Positions 12,695 to 22,263 of a stretch of DNA of 64,000 bases are shown here, piece after piece (position 1 is the first letter of the stretch; each line of letters opens with the position of its first letter). Under the pieces are notes generated by a model that saw nothing but the letters and a program-made list of their open reading frames with translations, made no database searches and was not told the DNA's origin. A program made the position numbers and the translations under genes. This stretch comes from Paenibacillus arenosi (lineage in GTDB: Bacteria; Bacillota; Bacilli; Paenibacillales; Paenibacillaceae): NCBI RefSeq assembly GCF_014841135.1, contig NZ_JACYTN010000007.1, positions 108,681 to 172,680 on the forward strand, read 5' to 3'.

Positions 12695-14395
12695 ATGTCT
12701 ATGAAATTCGCTGAGTTTCGCTATGAGCGACCGGATATGCAAGCTGTAGGAGAGCAATTTAAACAGTTGATTGGTGCTTTTCATGCCGCAAATAGTCTTG
12801 AAGAGCAAGAACAAGTAATTACAGAAATTAACAAACTTCGCAATGAAATTGGAACTCTTGGTCAATTGGCTGTCGTACGTCATTCGATTGATACAACAGA
12901 TGAGTTTTATAAGGCAGAGCAAGACTTTGTTGATGAGGCGTTACCCATTTTTGAAGAATACATCAGTGAGTACTACAAGGCGCTTGTGCAATCCCCATTC
13001 CGTGCACAGTTAGAACAAAAGTGGGGGAGTCAGCTGTTTCAATTAGCTGAGTTGTCCGTGAAGACGTTCAGTCCAGAAATTATCGAAGATCTACAACTGG
13101 AGAACAAGCTGTCTACGGAATATGATCAGCTTATCGCATCCGCGAAAATACCGTTTGAAGGTGAAGAGCGTACGTTGGCACAGCTCGTCCCGTTTGAGAT
13201 GTCCACAGATCGTGAACTTAGAAAGCGTGCTGCTGAAGCAAGATATCAATTTATGGCGGACAACGAAGCTGCGCTTGATCGTATTTATGATGACTTAGTC
13301 AAAGTACGTACGAAAATAGCGAAGAAGCTTGGTTTTGAGAATTTTGTCGAGCTAGGCTATGCACGCATGAGCCGTACTGACTATAATGCAGACATGGTTG
13401 CGAAATTCAGACAGCAGGTTGTAGATGGAATCGTTCCAGTAGCTTCTAAGCTTAAGGAGCGTCAGCGTAACCGCATTGGTGTAGAGCAGTTGAACTACTA
13501 TGATGAAAACTTTACCTTTAAATCGGGTAATGCAACGCCGAAAGGAAATCCAGAGTGGATCGAGAACAACGGCGCGAAGATGTATGAGGAGCTTTCACCT
13601 GAAACGCATGAATTTTTCACATTTATGCAAGAGCACGACCTTATGGATCTCGTGAGCAAGAAAGGCAAACAAAGCGGCGGCTATTGTACATATTTTAACG
13701 ATTACAAGGCTCCGTTTATTTTCTCCAACTTTAACGGTACATCGGATGATATCGATGTCCTTACGCATGAGGTTGGCCATGCTTTCCAAGTGTATGAAAG
13801 CCGACATTTTGAAGTGCCTGAATACATATGGCCAACGATGGAGTCTGCTGAGATCCACTCGATGAGCATGGAGTTCTTTGCATGGCCTTGGATGGACAAA
13901 TTCTTTGAGGAAGATGCGGATAAGTATAAATTCAACCATCTTGCCTCCTCATTGAGCTTCATTCCATACGGCGTAGCTGTGGATGCCTTCCAACACTATG
14001 TATACAGCAAACCGGAAGCAACACCTGCTGAGCGTAAGCAAGCATGGCGCGACCTGGAGAAGAAGTACTTGCCGCATCGCAACTATGCAGGCAATGATTA
14101 CTTAGAGCATGGTGGTTTCTGGCATAGACAGAGTCATATTTTCACGGCACCATTCTATTACATCGACTATACATTGGCTCAAATTTGCGCCTTCCAATTC
14201 TGGAAGCGTGCAAATGAAGATTGGAAGTCAGCTTGGGCTGACTACTTAAGCCTATGTAAAGAGGGTGGAAGCAAGTCCTTCACAGGCTTGGTGAAAGTTG
14301 CAGGACTGCTGTCTCCATTTGAAGATGGTTGTGTGGAGTCTGTAATTGGTAACATCGAAAGCTATTTGAATGGAATTGACGATACAGTATTGTAA
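12695..14395 (+). CDS. M3 family oligoendopeptidase (PepF-like)
   Basis: A 566-residue cytosolic zinc oligopeptidase. The zinc motif H-E-V-G-H-A-F (about residue 358) is in DVLTHEVGHAFQVYESRHF, with the third ligand Glu expected in MESAEIHSMSMEFF, about 25 residues on. The C-terminal YIDYTLAQICAFQFW and LLSPFEDGCV segments are typical of M3 family oligoendopeptidases about 565 residues long. ATG 12695 follows AAAGGGGAGGCT. It is a single gene; upstream TATAAT at 12661 may be its -10. The expected role is degradation of short peptides. It lacks any signal peptide. Confidence 0.9.
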   Translation: MSMKFAEFRYERPDMQAVGEQFKQLIGAFHAANSLEEQEQVITEINKLRNEIGTLGQLAVVRHSIDTTDEFYKAEQDFVDEALPIFEEYISEYYKALVQSPFRAQLEQKWGSQLFQLAELSVKTFSPEIIEDLQLENKLSTEYDQLIASAKIPFEGEERTLAQLVPFEMSTDRELRKRAAEARYQFMADNEAALDRIYDDLVKVRTKIAKKLGFENFVELGYARMSRTDYNADMVAKFRQQVVDGIVPVASKLKERQRNRIGVEQLNYYDENFTFKSGNATPKGNPEWIENNGAKMYEELSPETHEFFTFMQEHDLMDLVSKKGKQSGGYCTYFNDYKAPFIFSNFNGTSDDIDVLTHEVGHAFQVYESRHFEVPEYIWPTMESAEIHSMSMEFFAWPWMDKFFEEDADKYKFNHLASSLSFIPYGVAVDAFQHYVYSKPEATPAERKQAWRDLEKKYLPHRNYAGNDYLEHGGFWHRQSHIFTAPFYYIDYTLAQICAFQFWKRANEDWKSAWADYLSLCKEGGSKSFTGLVKVAGLLSPFEDGCVESVIGNIESYLNGIDDTVL

Positions 14396-14434
14396 AATGA
14401 ACAAAAGTTATATAACTATGGAATAAAGGTAACG

Positions 14435-14464
14435 GAGCCATACGCTATGCGTGTGGCTCTTTTG
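14435..14464 (+). terminator. rho-independent terminator of the M3 peptidase gene
   Basis: GAGCCATACGC-TAT-GCGTGTGGCTC followed by TTTT, one G-U pair in the stem. Confidence 0.85.
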
Positions 14465-14622
14465 TATGAAAATCTATTTTTTATGAGGAATAATATGGTA
14501 TTATTAATATGGTTAACTTTTCCTAAATAAACCCCATGATTAGAAAAAGTGACTCGAAAATATGGTGATTTCTTGATAGAGGGAGGCACGCGACATGTGC
14601 AACTAAGAGGAGGTAACGACCA

Positions 14623-14979
14623 ATGTGCAAGTATGAGCAGTTAGAAGTAATGAACTTGGATCAGATTAGCAACAGTATCCAAGATACGTACACAAACTTC
14701 GTGTTGAACAAAGTCAATGAAAGTTGTCTTCGAATCGCTGTCATTACAGGAGAATACCGATGGCACTATCATGAGACATGCGATGAAATGTTCATCGTGC
14801 TTGAAGGTGAGCTATTCATTGATTTTCAGGATAGACCAACCATTGCTTTGAAGCCGCATGATGTGATTACGATTCCTAAGGGAGTTGTTCATCGGACTCG
14901 TGCTTTACAGCGAGCCGTGAATCTATGTTTTGAACACTTGGACGGAGACACCGTATTCATAGACGAGTCAGCACTCTAA
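14623..14979 (+). CDS. single-domain cupin protein
   Basis: A 118-residue protein with both cupin motifs: WHYHETCDEMFIVLEGEL (motif 1, H-x-H-x-x-x-x-E, about 47-64) and HDVITIPKGVVHRTRAL (motif 2, ending in the metal His, about 87-103). The three His and one Glu typical of a metal site are present. ATG follows AAGAGGAGGTAACGACCA. Small stand-alone cupins of this kind include isomerases, dioxygenases and sugar-binding proteins, so the activity is not predictable. A serine hydrolase gene follows after 26 bases and may be co-transcribed. Confidence 0.8.
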   Translation: MCKYEQLEVMNLDQISNSIQDTYTNFVLNKVNESCLRIAVITGEYRWHYHETCDEMFIVLEGELFIDFQDRPTIALKPHDVITIPKGVVHRTRALQRAVNLCFEHLDGDTVFIDESAL

Positions 14980-15005
14980 TTCTTTGAATTCGTGGGGTGT
15001 TATAG

Positions 15006-16451
15006 ATGAGCAATAAACAAACTAATATTCAAAAGCAAGGCATGATTAACAATTTAGATCTTATCATTAATGATTTTGTCATAAAAGAGTCGGTGCCAGG
15101 CTTAGCGATAGCCGTGGTCTACAATAAGGAAACCATTTATTCAAAAGGCTTTGGTGTTAAAAATGTGGATACGAAGGAGCCTGTGAATGAGCGCTCTTTA
15201 TTCCATATGGCCTCGGTTTCGAAAACGTTTGTTTCGACTGGCATTATGCAGTTGGTAGAGCAAGGGAAGATAGTTCTGGATTCTAGTGTTATTGAATACC
15301 TTCCTTACTTTCAGCTGGAAGATGACCAATATAAGAGCATTACCATCAGGCAATTGTTAAGCCATGTATCAGGCATGCCGGATGAAGATGAGTTTAACTG
15401 GGATACGCCACTCTTCGATGAAGAAGCTCTAGAGCGTTATATTAAAAGCGTCGGTGATCGTTCATTGATGTGGGAACCTGGTTTGAAGTATGCTTACAGC
15501 AATATGGCGTATGAAGTTTTAGGAGATGTCATTCATAAAGTGTCCGGTAAGTCTTTCGAGCAGTATATGAAGGATCATATTCTTGATGTTCTTGGTATGG
15601 ATGACAGTCATTTTTTAAAATCATCTGTATCGGAAGAGTTGCTTGTTACGCCGCATGTGCTAGGCATTGATGAAGGATACACATCCAAAGTCAGTGACGT
15701 ATTCCCTTATAACCGTTCACATGGTCCAAGCTCTACCCTTATCTCTAATCCAATAGAGATGTGCCGATATGCATTGGCTCATCTGCATAATGGTAGTTGG
15801 AATGGAGCTCGTATTCTGGAAGCGGCAAGCTATGCTACGATGTGGCAGAGCCATGTTACGACAGGGATGGGTGGAATATTCAACGAGATGTGCCTAGGCT
15901 GGTATTTTGGAGAATATAAAGGTCATCGGGTGTTTACCCATAGCGGTCTGGATACAGGGTTTAGAAGCAACTTTATTGTAATGCCTGATCTTGGCGCTGC
16001 ATTTGTTCTTATGATAAATTCGGATTATATTGGTACGCAAATTATGTGTACGAGTATTATGGATGTGCTAGTGGGTGAAGAAGTTCCATATACGAAGCAG
16101 TCCTTGGCTCGGTTGATCGCGAAGACGATTATCAACGATGGGATAGCAAAGGCGTGGGAGAGCTATCACGCGATCTGCTCGAAAGGGCTGGAGCCGTATT
16201 TGCTCATCGAAGGCGAATTCAACTATGTAGCGTATGAGCTTATGGAAGCAGGGCGGTTGAATGATGCGATCGATATGTTGAGCATCTCCCTTGCTCACTA
16301 TCCAGCTTCCTCTAACTTGCATGACAGCATGGGAGAAATGCTCTTGATGCGAGGGAATAAGCAGCTTGCTTTAGAGCATTATAAGCACTCTGTTGAATTA
16401 GACCCTTCACATGAAGAAGGGGTTCGAATGATAGGAGAAGCTATTAAGTGA
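15006..16451 (+). CDS. serine hydrolase, beta-lactamase/PBP4* family, with C-terminal TPR-like tail
   Basis: A 481-residue protein. The class C beta-lactamase-like domain (about 15-355) shows S-V-S-K (nucleophile Ser, MASVSKTF, about residue 71), Y-S-N (AYSNMAYEVLG, about 164) and H-S-G (THSGLDTGF, about 312, the K-T-G equivalent). After it comes a helical region (about 390-480) with SNLHDSMGEMLLMRGNKQLA and LEHYKHSVELDP, which reads as one or two TPR repeats. No signal peptide is seen, so the enzyme may be cytosolic; related proteins act as esterases or D-amino-peptidases. The start ATG follows GTGGGGTGTTATAG. Confidence 0.8.
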   Translation: MSNKQTNIQKQGMINNLDLIINDFVIKESVPGLAIAVVYNKETIYSKGFGVKNVDTKEPVNERSLFHMASVSKTFVSTGIMQLVEQGKIVLDSSVIEYLPYFQLEDDQYKSITIRQLLSHVSGMPDEDEFNWDTPLFDEEALERYIKSVGDRSLMWEPGLKYAYSNMAYEVLGDVIHKVSGKSFEQYMKDHILDVLGMDDSHFLKSSVSEELLVTPHVLGIDEGYTSKVSDVFPYNRSHGPSSTLISNPIEMCRYALAHLHNGSWNGARILEAASYATMWQSHVTTGMGGIFNEMCLGWYFGEYKGHRVFTHSGLDTGFRSNFIVMPDLGAAFVLMINSDYIGTQIMCTSIMDVLVGEEVPYTKQSLARLIAKTIINDGIAKAWESYHAICSKGLEPYLLIEGEFNYVAYELMEAGRLNDAIDMLSISLAHYPASSNLHDSMGEMLLMRGNKQLALEHYKHSVELDPSHEEGVRMIGEAIK

Positions 16452-16478
16452 ACGATAGTAAATAGTTATTATCTAATA

Positions 16479-16536
16479 CCCTGTAAGGCGCGGGTGATGG
16501 GTATACCGTCATTGCTTGCCCCTTACAGGGCTTTGT
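16479..16536 (+). terminator. rho-independent terminator of the serine hydrolase gene
   Basis: CCCTGTAAGG pairs with CCTTACAGGG across about 32 bases that hold an inner partial stem; CTTTGTT follows. Confidence 0.65.
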
Positions 16537-16612
16537 TATATGGGGAAAAAGCAGCTGGATGAGTCTAGTATGCTTGAATGCTATCTGTTATCTATGAAAG
16601 GGGAGTGGTAGC

Positions 16613-16933
16613 ATGTTTCATTCCATTTGTCTTGATTCCCATTGGGGGCAAGTAAAGCATACTCATTTACGGCAGGAAACAGGTTCTTCTACATTGGTCG
16701 TTCTATTTCCGGGCATGTAGTATTCCTGTGATCTTCCACTGCTGTATTATGCAGGGAAAACGGCTTTTTTTCATAACAATGATGTTCTTATGTTGGAGTA
16801 TGGCTATCAGCGTGCGGCAGCACCATTTTCCAAGGAACAGCATCTAGATATCGTTATTGCGGAATGTGTGTGCCAGAGGCTCACATACCCTAGAAGTGGA
16901 GTCTGTCAGAGATTCATTGTTGCTTATGAATAA
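16613..16933 (+). pseudogene. broken alpha/beta-hydrolase-like gene
   Basis: The ATG follows AAAGGGGAGTGGTAGC, so this was once a translated gene. It reads GSSTLVVLFPGM, then an in-frame TAG at 16718, then in the same frame YSCDLPLLYYAGKTAFFHNN, then DVLMLEYGYQ. The P-G-x-x-Y-S-C-D-x-P-L-L-Y-Y pattern is the start of a small alpha/beta-hydrolase-like family (strand, oxyanion region, helix). The frame ends at 16933, far short of a complete domain. A second open piece in another frame (SLLLMNNIVAIYDKFFQEFK, ending about 16985) may be a leftover of its 3' part or of another gene. Confidence 0.5.
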
Positions 16934-17027
16934 TATTGTGGCTATATACGATAAATTCTTTCAAGAGTTTAAGCAGCATACGTAGCGTTCAAAGTACGAT
17001 GTAAGAGTAGAAAGTGAAAGAAATCTG

Positions 17028-17065
17028 CTGCCCGATAGTTGGTTCGCATGCCAGCTATCGGGCAG
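17028..17065 (-). terminator. hairpin downstream of the MBL-fold gene
   Basis: CTGCCCGATAG pairs perfectly with CTATCGGGCAG across 16 bases. It lies between convergent units and may serve either strand. Confidence 0.6.
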
Positions 17066-17130
17066 TTGTGATTTTAGCAGCAGAATACTACTGAGATTAA
17101 TATGATGATGAGGAGTTAATTGTAGGGCGT

Positions 17131-17895
17131 TTAAAGGGGCATTTCACGGGCAAGTTCTGCAATGCGTCGGTTTGCATCTCCTATATACTTGCCGCCATGA
17201 TAACAGATAACAGTATCGATTTCATATTGCGCAAGTTGGTGTAGGGAATGGTAGGCTGTACGTAAATCTAGCGTATGCATCGCATCGGGACCTAATAATT
17301 GTCCCTCAGTTACAACCATTGCGTCACCTGCGATAAGTATTTTGCTAGGTTGGTGATATAAGCTAATATGTCCGGGTGTGTGTCCTGGGGTAGGTATAGC
17401 CGTAAGTCCTCCACAATAAGGCAATTGTTCACCAGCTTGCAAGGTGCGATGAACATGTGCGCGGGGAGGATTATTTAGCATGAATAGAAAGGCGGATCGC
17501 CATTGCTCAGGCAACTGCGGCGGGAGTGAGGCTTCGGCCTGTTTAATCGCTTCTGGTGTAAGTTTTAATAACGTCTTATCCCCTTGGATGTAAGGTTTCT
17601 CGAGGGGGCTCGATAGTATTTCTATGTCCTGATTGGACTCCCTAATGATATCTGGCAAACTGCCTACATGATCCAAGTCTTGGTGGGTAATGATGATATT
17701 TGTGATTTCCTTAGCAGACTTCCCTATTTTACGCAAAGCCTCTTCAAGTAGGGGGAATTGTCTAGGATATCCTGTATCCACGAGCAACAGATTCTTTTCA
17801 TCCCACAGTAGTGTAGGGTAGATAGTTTCTACTTTACCCATCATAGAAGTGGAAAGAGTGAGCATTTCAATTTCAATGTTCTTTGCTAACTTCAC
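17131..17895 (-). CDS. MBL-fold metallo-hydrolase
   Basis: A 254-residue metallo-beta-lactamase-fold protein. The zinc motif H-x-D-x-D-H is in IITHQDLDHVGSLP (about residue 76), the next ligand is in IPTPGHTPGHISLY (about 168), then Asp in LIAGDAMVV (about 188), and the last His is in VICYHGGKYIG (about 231). The wider frame runs upstream to 17997, but GTG 17895 has AAAGGGG at the right distance and the preceding residues look non-coding. It is monocistronic on the minus strand. The family covers glyoxalase II-like, lactonase and RNase-like enzymes; the compact form and the P-G-H-T-P-G-H motif suggest a small-molecule thioesterase or lactonase. The exact substrate is unknown. Confidence 0.85.
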   Translation of the reverse strand: MKLAKNIEIEMLTLSTSMMGKVETIYPTLLWDEKNLLLVDTGYPRQFPLLEEALRKIGKSAKEITNIIITHQDLDHVGSLPDIIRESNQDIEILSSPLEKPYIQGDKTLLKLTPEAIKQAEASLPPQLPEQWRSAFLFMLNNPPRAHVHRTLQAGEQLPYCGGLTAIPTPGHTPGHISLYHQPSKILIAGDAMVVTEGQLLGPDAMHTLDLRTAYHSLHQLAQYEIDTVICYHGGKYIGDANRRIAELAREMPL

Positions 17896-17997
17896 GTTTA
17901 TTCTATCCCCTTTCAAACATAGCTCTATGCAAGATGCTATTATACAAAAGAGGGGGGTTGTATGTAAACAAAAATAATTATTATAACATATAAACAT

Positions 17998-18337
17998 TAA
18001 AAAGTCAATATGTATTTATTCTTATCTATTATTGATGATGAATATGCTGCTCATGTTCTGTATTGTAGTAAAGGATTGTGGTAATAAAGTATTTATTAAA
18101 TTTTTGAAATATGTATATGTTCCTATTTTATATAGGACTTTAGGTTCTGTTTTTTTCTGTAAATTGTACAAAAAGGGTTATTCATTTTGTCGAAAATATG
18201 CGAGAATAAAAGGTGATGCTATTAAAGCTCGTACTATGAAAATAGTTGAACGGTGTGTAACGTTAAAATAAGTATGAATACATGCTCCTATGAAATTGTA
18301 TGCATACCTGTACATTTGATAGAGAAGAGGGAAATGG
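17998..18337. other. AT-rich intergenic region between divergent genes
   Basis: About 340 bases between the MBL gene (minus) and the MHYT gene (plus). It contains a 79-codon hydrophobic/basic frame (18032-18271) without a ribosome binding site, which I do not accept as a gene. Promoters for both flanking genes must lie here, but I cannot single one out. AGAGAAGAGGGAAATGG before 18338 is the site for the MHYT gene. Confidence 0.5.
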
Positions 18338-20806
18338 ATGGAACATCATCATATGCACGGCACCTATGACGTATTGCTTGTCATTTTATCATTGATAATC
18401 GCGGTGGCTGCTTCCTATACAACATTGGATTTAGCTGGCCGTGTCGCAATGACAAGTGGGAAGAATCGTACAAGATGGCTCATACTTGGTGCTGCTTCTA
18501 TGGGGATGGGTATATGGTCAATGCATTTTGTCGGTATGTTGGCTTTTTCGCTTCCGGTGCCAGTTTCCTATGATTTATTCATTGTCATTCTTTCTGTTAT
18601 TATTGCGGTCGCAGCTTCATTTGTTGCGCTGTATGTGGTTGGGCGCAAGCAGCTTAAGCTCAGACAATTATTAGTCGGCTCTTCCTTACTGGCTACTGGC
18701 ATATCTTCGATGCATTATGTGGGTATGGAAGCGATGCTCATTGATATCACCTATGAACCAATCATGTTCTCGTTATCCATACTAATTGCAATCGCGGCCT
18801 CTATCGCGGCGTTATGGCTGGCTTTTTATTTCCGCAAAGAAAATGAAAAGTACGCTGTAAGTAAAAAGCTCGCCAGTGGAGTTATTATGGGTGCGGCTAT
18901 TGTAGGTATGCACTATACGGGAATGGAAGCGGCGCAATTTCATATGGTCGATGAAAAGTTGACGGTTGCAGGAATGTCACTCGATCAGCGGCTGCTTGGG
19001 TATGTCATTACAGCGGGAACGATGCTGACATTAGGGTTATCGTTAATTGGTATATTTGTGGATAAGCGCTTGTCTCGCAAGGATTCACATATTAGGAAAA
19101 ATGAAAAATGGTATCGATCTCTGTATGAAAACAATCGCGACGGCATCCTTTCTGTTAGTCTTAGCGGTCGAATTATAGGATTTAACCCTGCTGCTACTAA
19201 GATTACAGGCTTGGAAGAGGATTACTTTTATAACCGTTCGATTATAGATATAGCTCCTATTGTTGTGGAAGAAGAGCGAAAGCGTACGAAGCGACTGTTT
19301 CTGCGTTCGCTCCGCGGTAAGACGATTAGTTATGAGACAGCGATTATCCATCGAAATGGCAGCCTCGTTCATTTGAGTGTCATTAATGTGCCCGTTTATG
19401 TTGAAGGTAAAATTGTAGGTCATTATGTGATTGCCAAAGATATTACGAGAGAGAAGAAAGCAGAACAGAAAATTCGTCATATGGCATTTCATGATGAACT
19501 AACTGGACTGCCGAATCGCCGGAAATTTGATCAAGTGGTTGTACAAGCGATTGAAAAGTACAAAAGTTCTGATCATACCTTCTCTGTGATGGTAATGGAC
19601 ATCGACCGCTTTAAAATGATTAACGACTCTTTAGGCCACGCTTATGGGGATCGTCTGCTTCAAATGGTCACAAAACGTTTGCATGAAGCTATAAGTGGCT
19701 ATGAGGCAACGATTGCGAGAATGGGGGGAGACGAGTTCACGGTGGTGTGCTTCGGCAGTAAATCACACATTGAATCTATCTCATCTGAGATTGCAAGCCG
19801 TATGTTGAAGGAGGCCCAGCTTCCGTATCATTTGAAAGATAATGATTTTTATATTAGCGCTTCTATCGGAATAGCTATTTATCCAGAGCATGGAACAGAG
19901 TCTGCTGAATTGATGAAAAATGCAGATACGGCCATGTACGAAGTGAAGAAAAATGGAAAGAACGGCTACCAATATTATTCTGAGCATTTAGATGCCCATT
20001 TGCTAGAACGAATTGAATTGGAGGCTGACCTTCGCAAAGCAATTCAGCGCAATGAATTAATCATTTATTATCAGCCCCAAATTCACGCCCAAAATAGTTC
20101 ATTGATTGGCATCGAAGCGCTCCTTCGCTGGAATCATCCGACTAGAGGAATTGTTTCACCGTCCACCTTTATCCCTATCGCTGAGGAATCGGGACTTATT
20201 GTTGAAATTAGTGAATGGGTGATGCGACAAGCCTGTCTGCAAATGCGGAAATGGCAGCAGGAATGGGAATTGTATATTCCCGTATCTGTTAACTTATCTA
20301 CGCAGCAGTTTCATCAGAACAATCTGGCTTACAAGGTAGAGCAGATTTTGTTGGAGGTTGGCTTGGAAGCGAAGTATTTAGAGTTGGAAATTACAGAAAG
20401 CATGATGATGGATATTTGCCGATCTACGTCCACGCTGCAGGAGCTTAAAGATCTTGGAGTGCGCATCAGTATGGATGACTTCGGAACAGGGTATAGTTCA
20501 TTGAACTATTTGAAGATGTTCCCGATCGGTAAGCTTAAAATCGATCAATCTTTCATTCGAGATTTAACGAATAGTGAGAGCGATAAAGCGATTGTAGCGA
20601 CGATTATTTCGATGGCTCATCATCTGAAAATGAACGTCATCGCTGAAGGTGTTGAGACAGCAGAACAGCTTGCCTTTTTGAAGGAGAGTGGCTGTGATGA
20701 TATTCAAGGCTATTATTTCAGCCGCCCATTGCCTGCGAAAGAGCTGCAGCAGGTGTTTCTGGGTAAGTGTAAACAGGATGGGAAGGTCGGAGCTGCTGAT
20801 TTTTAA
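18338..20806 (+). CDS. MHYT-PAS-GGDEF-EAL cyclic-di-GMP signalling protein
   Basis: An 822-residue membrane protein. The N terminus (about 1-245) is an MHYT sensor with about seven helices and three M-H-x-x-G-M motifs: MHFVGM at 62, MHYVGM at 125 and MHYTGM at 191, proposed to bind copper and sense O2, CO or NO. A PAS domain (about 260-375) follows, with NRDGILSVSLSGRIIGFNPA. The GGDEF domain (about 380-545) has intact RMGGDEF (463-467), so it can make c-di-GMP. The EAL domain (about 560-810) has IEALLRW (593-595), DDFGTGYSSL and AEGVE, the metal and catalytic set for hydrolysis. Both activities could be present and switched by the sensor. Single gene; start ATG after AGAGGGAAATGG. Confidence 0.92.
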   Translation: MEHHHMHGTYDVLLVILSLIIAVAASYTTLDLAGRVAMTSGKNRTRWLILGAASMGMGIWSMHFVGMLAFSLPVPVSYDLFIVILSVIIAVAASFVALYVVGRKQLKLRQLLVGSSLLATGISSMHYVGMEAMLIDITYEPIMFSLSILIAIAASIAALWLAFYFRKENEKYAVSKKLASGVIMGAAIVGMHYTGMEAAQFHMVDEKLTVAGMSLDQRLLGYVITAGTMLTLGLSLIGIFVDKRLSRKDSHIRKNEKWYRSLYENNRDGILSVSLSGRIIGFNPAATKITGLEEDYFYNRSIIDIAPIVVEEERKRTKRLFLRSLRGKTISYETAIIHRNGSLVHLSVINVPVYVEGKIVGHYVIAKDITREKKAEQKIRHMAFHDELTGLPNRRKFDQVVVQAIEKYKSSDHTFSVMVMDIDRFKMINDSLGHAYGDRLLQMVTKRLHEAISGYEATIARMGGDEFTVVCFGSKSHIESISSEIASRMLKEAQLPYHLKDNDFYISASIGIAIYPEHGTESAELMKNADTAMYEVKKNGKNGYQYYSEHLDAHLLERIELEADLRKAIQRNELIIYYQPQIHAQNSSLIGIEALLRWNHPTRGIVSPSTFIPIAEESGLIVEISEWVMRQACLQMRKWQQEWELYIPVSVNLSTQQFHQNNLAYKVEQILLEVGLEAKYLELEITESMMMDICRSTSTLQELKDLGVRISMDDFGTGYSSLNYLKMFPIGKLKIDQSFIRDLTNSESDKAIVATIISMAHHLKMNVIAEGVETAEQLAFLKESGCDDIQGYYFSRPLPAKELQQVFLGKCKQDGKVGAADF

Positions 20807-20938
20807 TGATTTATCTTAGCCATAAAAGAACTGAAGCTAACAGCTTCGTCGTTAAATCGTAAATACTGGACGTGAAGATAGCGCTCTTTTTCTGTTTGCT
20901 ACAGGAAGAGGGTGCTTTTTGCTATAGGCAATAAGGAG

Positions 20939-20968
20939 TTGCAAAAAAAGAATCGCTGTACCTATAAT
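20939..20968 (+). promoter_or_regulatory. sigma-A-type promoter of the lactonase gene
   Basis: TTGCAA (20939-20944), an 18-base spacer, then TATAAT (20963-20968), about 40 bases before GTG 21011. Confidence 0.6.
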
Positions 20969-21010
20969 TGGTAGGGGCGACCTGTTAAGAATTAGAAAGG
21001 AGCTGCTTTC

Positions 21011-22057
21011 GTGAGCGAATATTGGATTTTTACAGGTACTTACGGTTCGGCCGATCAGGAAGGAATTCATATCCTGTCTTTAAACAGCAAGACTGGCAAT
21101 TGGGAGAAGATTGCGGGTGTGAAGGGCATCAATAGTCCATCTTTTCTAGCGATTGATGCGAAGCGTAATCTACTGTTTGCTGCTAGTGAAACGATGGATG
21201 GGGAAGTTGTTTCCTACCAAATTGATTCGCAACTGGTTACGCTGAAAGAGTTGAGCAGGCAGAAGACGAGCGGCGATCATCCTTGTCACATTAGCATGGA
21301 TGCGACGGGCTGTTGGTTGTTAGCGGTGAACTACACGAGTGGGAATATATCTGTATTTCCCGTAGATGAGTATGGTGTTATAGGGGAGATGAGTGATCAT
21401 CTTCAGCATGAAGGCAGCAGCGTTCGTAAAGATAGGCAAGAGGCACCGCATCCACATTCTATTTTTAATATGCCTAATACTCCATTCTGGGTTGTGCCCG
21501 ACTTAGGCTGTGATCAGTTGTTTGTATATAAGCTGGACACCGTTAATGGCAAGCTGCAGCAGCAAACTATCGTATCAACGAGTCCAGGGGCTGGACCCCG
21601 CCATGCCGTATTCCATCCACATCAGCCATGGCTATACATTATTGAAGAATTAAGCTCGACGATTACAGCGTATCATTATGATTGTGAAAATGGCTCCTTG
21701 CGAGAAATTCAACGTGTTACGACGCTTCCTGAAGGATACGATCAAGTAACGATTAGTGCGGATATTCATATTGATGCTGCTGGGGCTTATTTATACGGTT
21801 CTAATCGTGGACATGATAGTTTGGCGGTATACCGGATTCAGCATGATGGAACATTGATTCAGGTGGGACTCGTTTCCGTGGAAGGAGCGATGCCGCGCAA
21901 CTTTGTTATTACGCCGGATGATCGCTGGTTGCTGGTGGCGAATCAGGATTCGGACGCTGTGACTCTCTTTGAATTGAAAGATGGTATGCCTGTTTATACA
22001 GGCAAGAAGCTAGAATTGTACAAGCCGGTGTGTGTGAAGGTGTTAAAAGTGGAATAG
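21011..22057 (+). CDS. lactonase family protein, 6-phosphogluconolactonase type (seven-bladed propeller)
   Basis: A 348-residue soluble beta-propeller protein. Start GTG 21011 has AAAGGAG eight bases before. Family hallmarks are WIFTGTYG at the N terminus, HPCHISMDATGCWLLAVNYTSG in the second blade, APHPHSIFNMPNTPFWVVPDLG, GPRHAVFHPHQPWLYIIEEL, and YGSNRGHDSLAVYRI followed by PRNFVITPDDRWLLVANQDSD near the end. The set matches the YkgB/Pgl type of lactonase, which hydrolyses 6-phosphogluconolactone in the oxidative pentose phosphate pathway, though some members act on other lactones. It is monocistronic with its own promoter and terminator. Confidence 0.9.
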   Translation: MSEYWIFTGTYGSADQEGIHILSLNSKTGNWEKIAGVKGINSPSFLAIDAKRNLLFAASETMDGEVVSYQIDSQLVTLKELSRQKTSGDHPCHISMDATGCWLLAVNYTSGNISVFPVDEYGVIGEMSDHLQHEGSSVRKDRQEAPHPHSIFNMPNTPFWVVPDLGCDQLFVYKLDTVNGKLQQQTIVSTSPGAGPRHAVFHPHQPWLYIIEELSSTITAYHYDCENGSLREIQRVTTLPEGYDQVTISADIHIDAAGAYLYGSNRGHDSLAVYRIQHDGTLIQVGLVSVEGAMPRNFVITPDDRWLLVANQDSDAVTLFELKDGMPVYTGKKLELYKPVCVKVLKVE

Positions 22058-22094
22058 TATGAATTAGTCTGAGTCCGTAGTTAACTGTATGTGA

Positions 22095-22143
22095 AAAAGC
22101 ATCTCAACACTATCTTCACTAGATAGGAGTGTGAGATGCTTTT
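22095..22143 (+). terminator. rho-independent terminator between lactonase and chitinase-like genes
   Basis: AAAAAGCATCTCA pairs with TGAGATGCTTTT, with an inner partial stem (TATC/GATA). The symmetrical A/T ends suit both convergent genes. Confidence 0.8.
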
Positions 22144-22263
22144 ATTTGTTTGCATTCCAATCTACCATTGTAATCTATGTGTTTAGTTTGCTCTATCTAC
22201 GTCTATACGTGTTATTTCAATCCATTCTTTATCGGTGTAGATTGGATCGTAATCAAGCTTTAA

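Noticed and set aside
18032..18271. 79-codon hydrophobic/basic frame before the MHYT gene
   Set aside because: No ribosome binding site, AT-driven composition (many Met, Phe, Lys, Tyr), no family resemblance.
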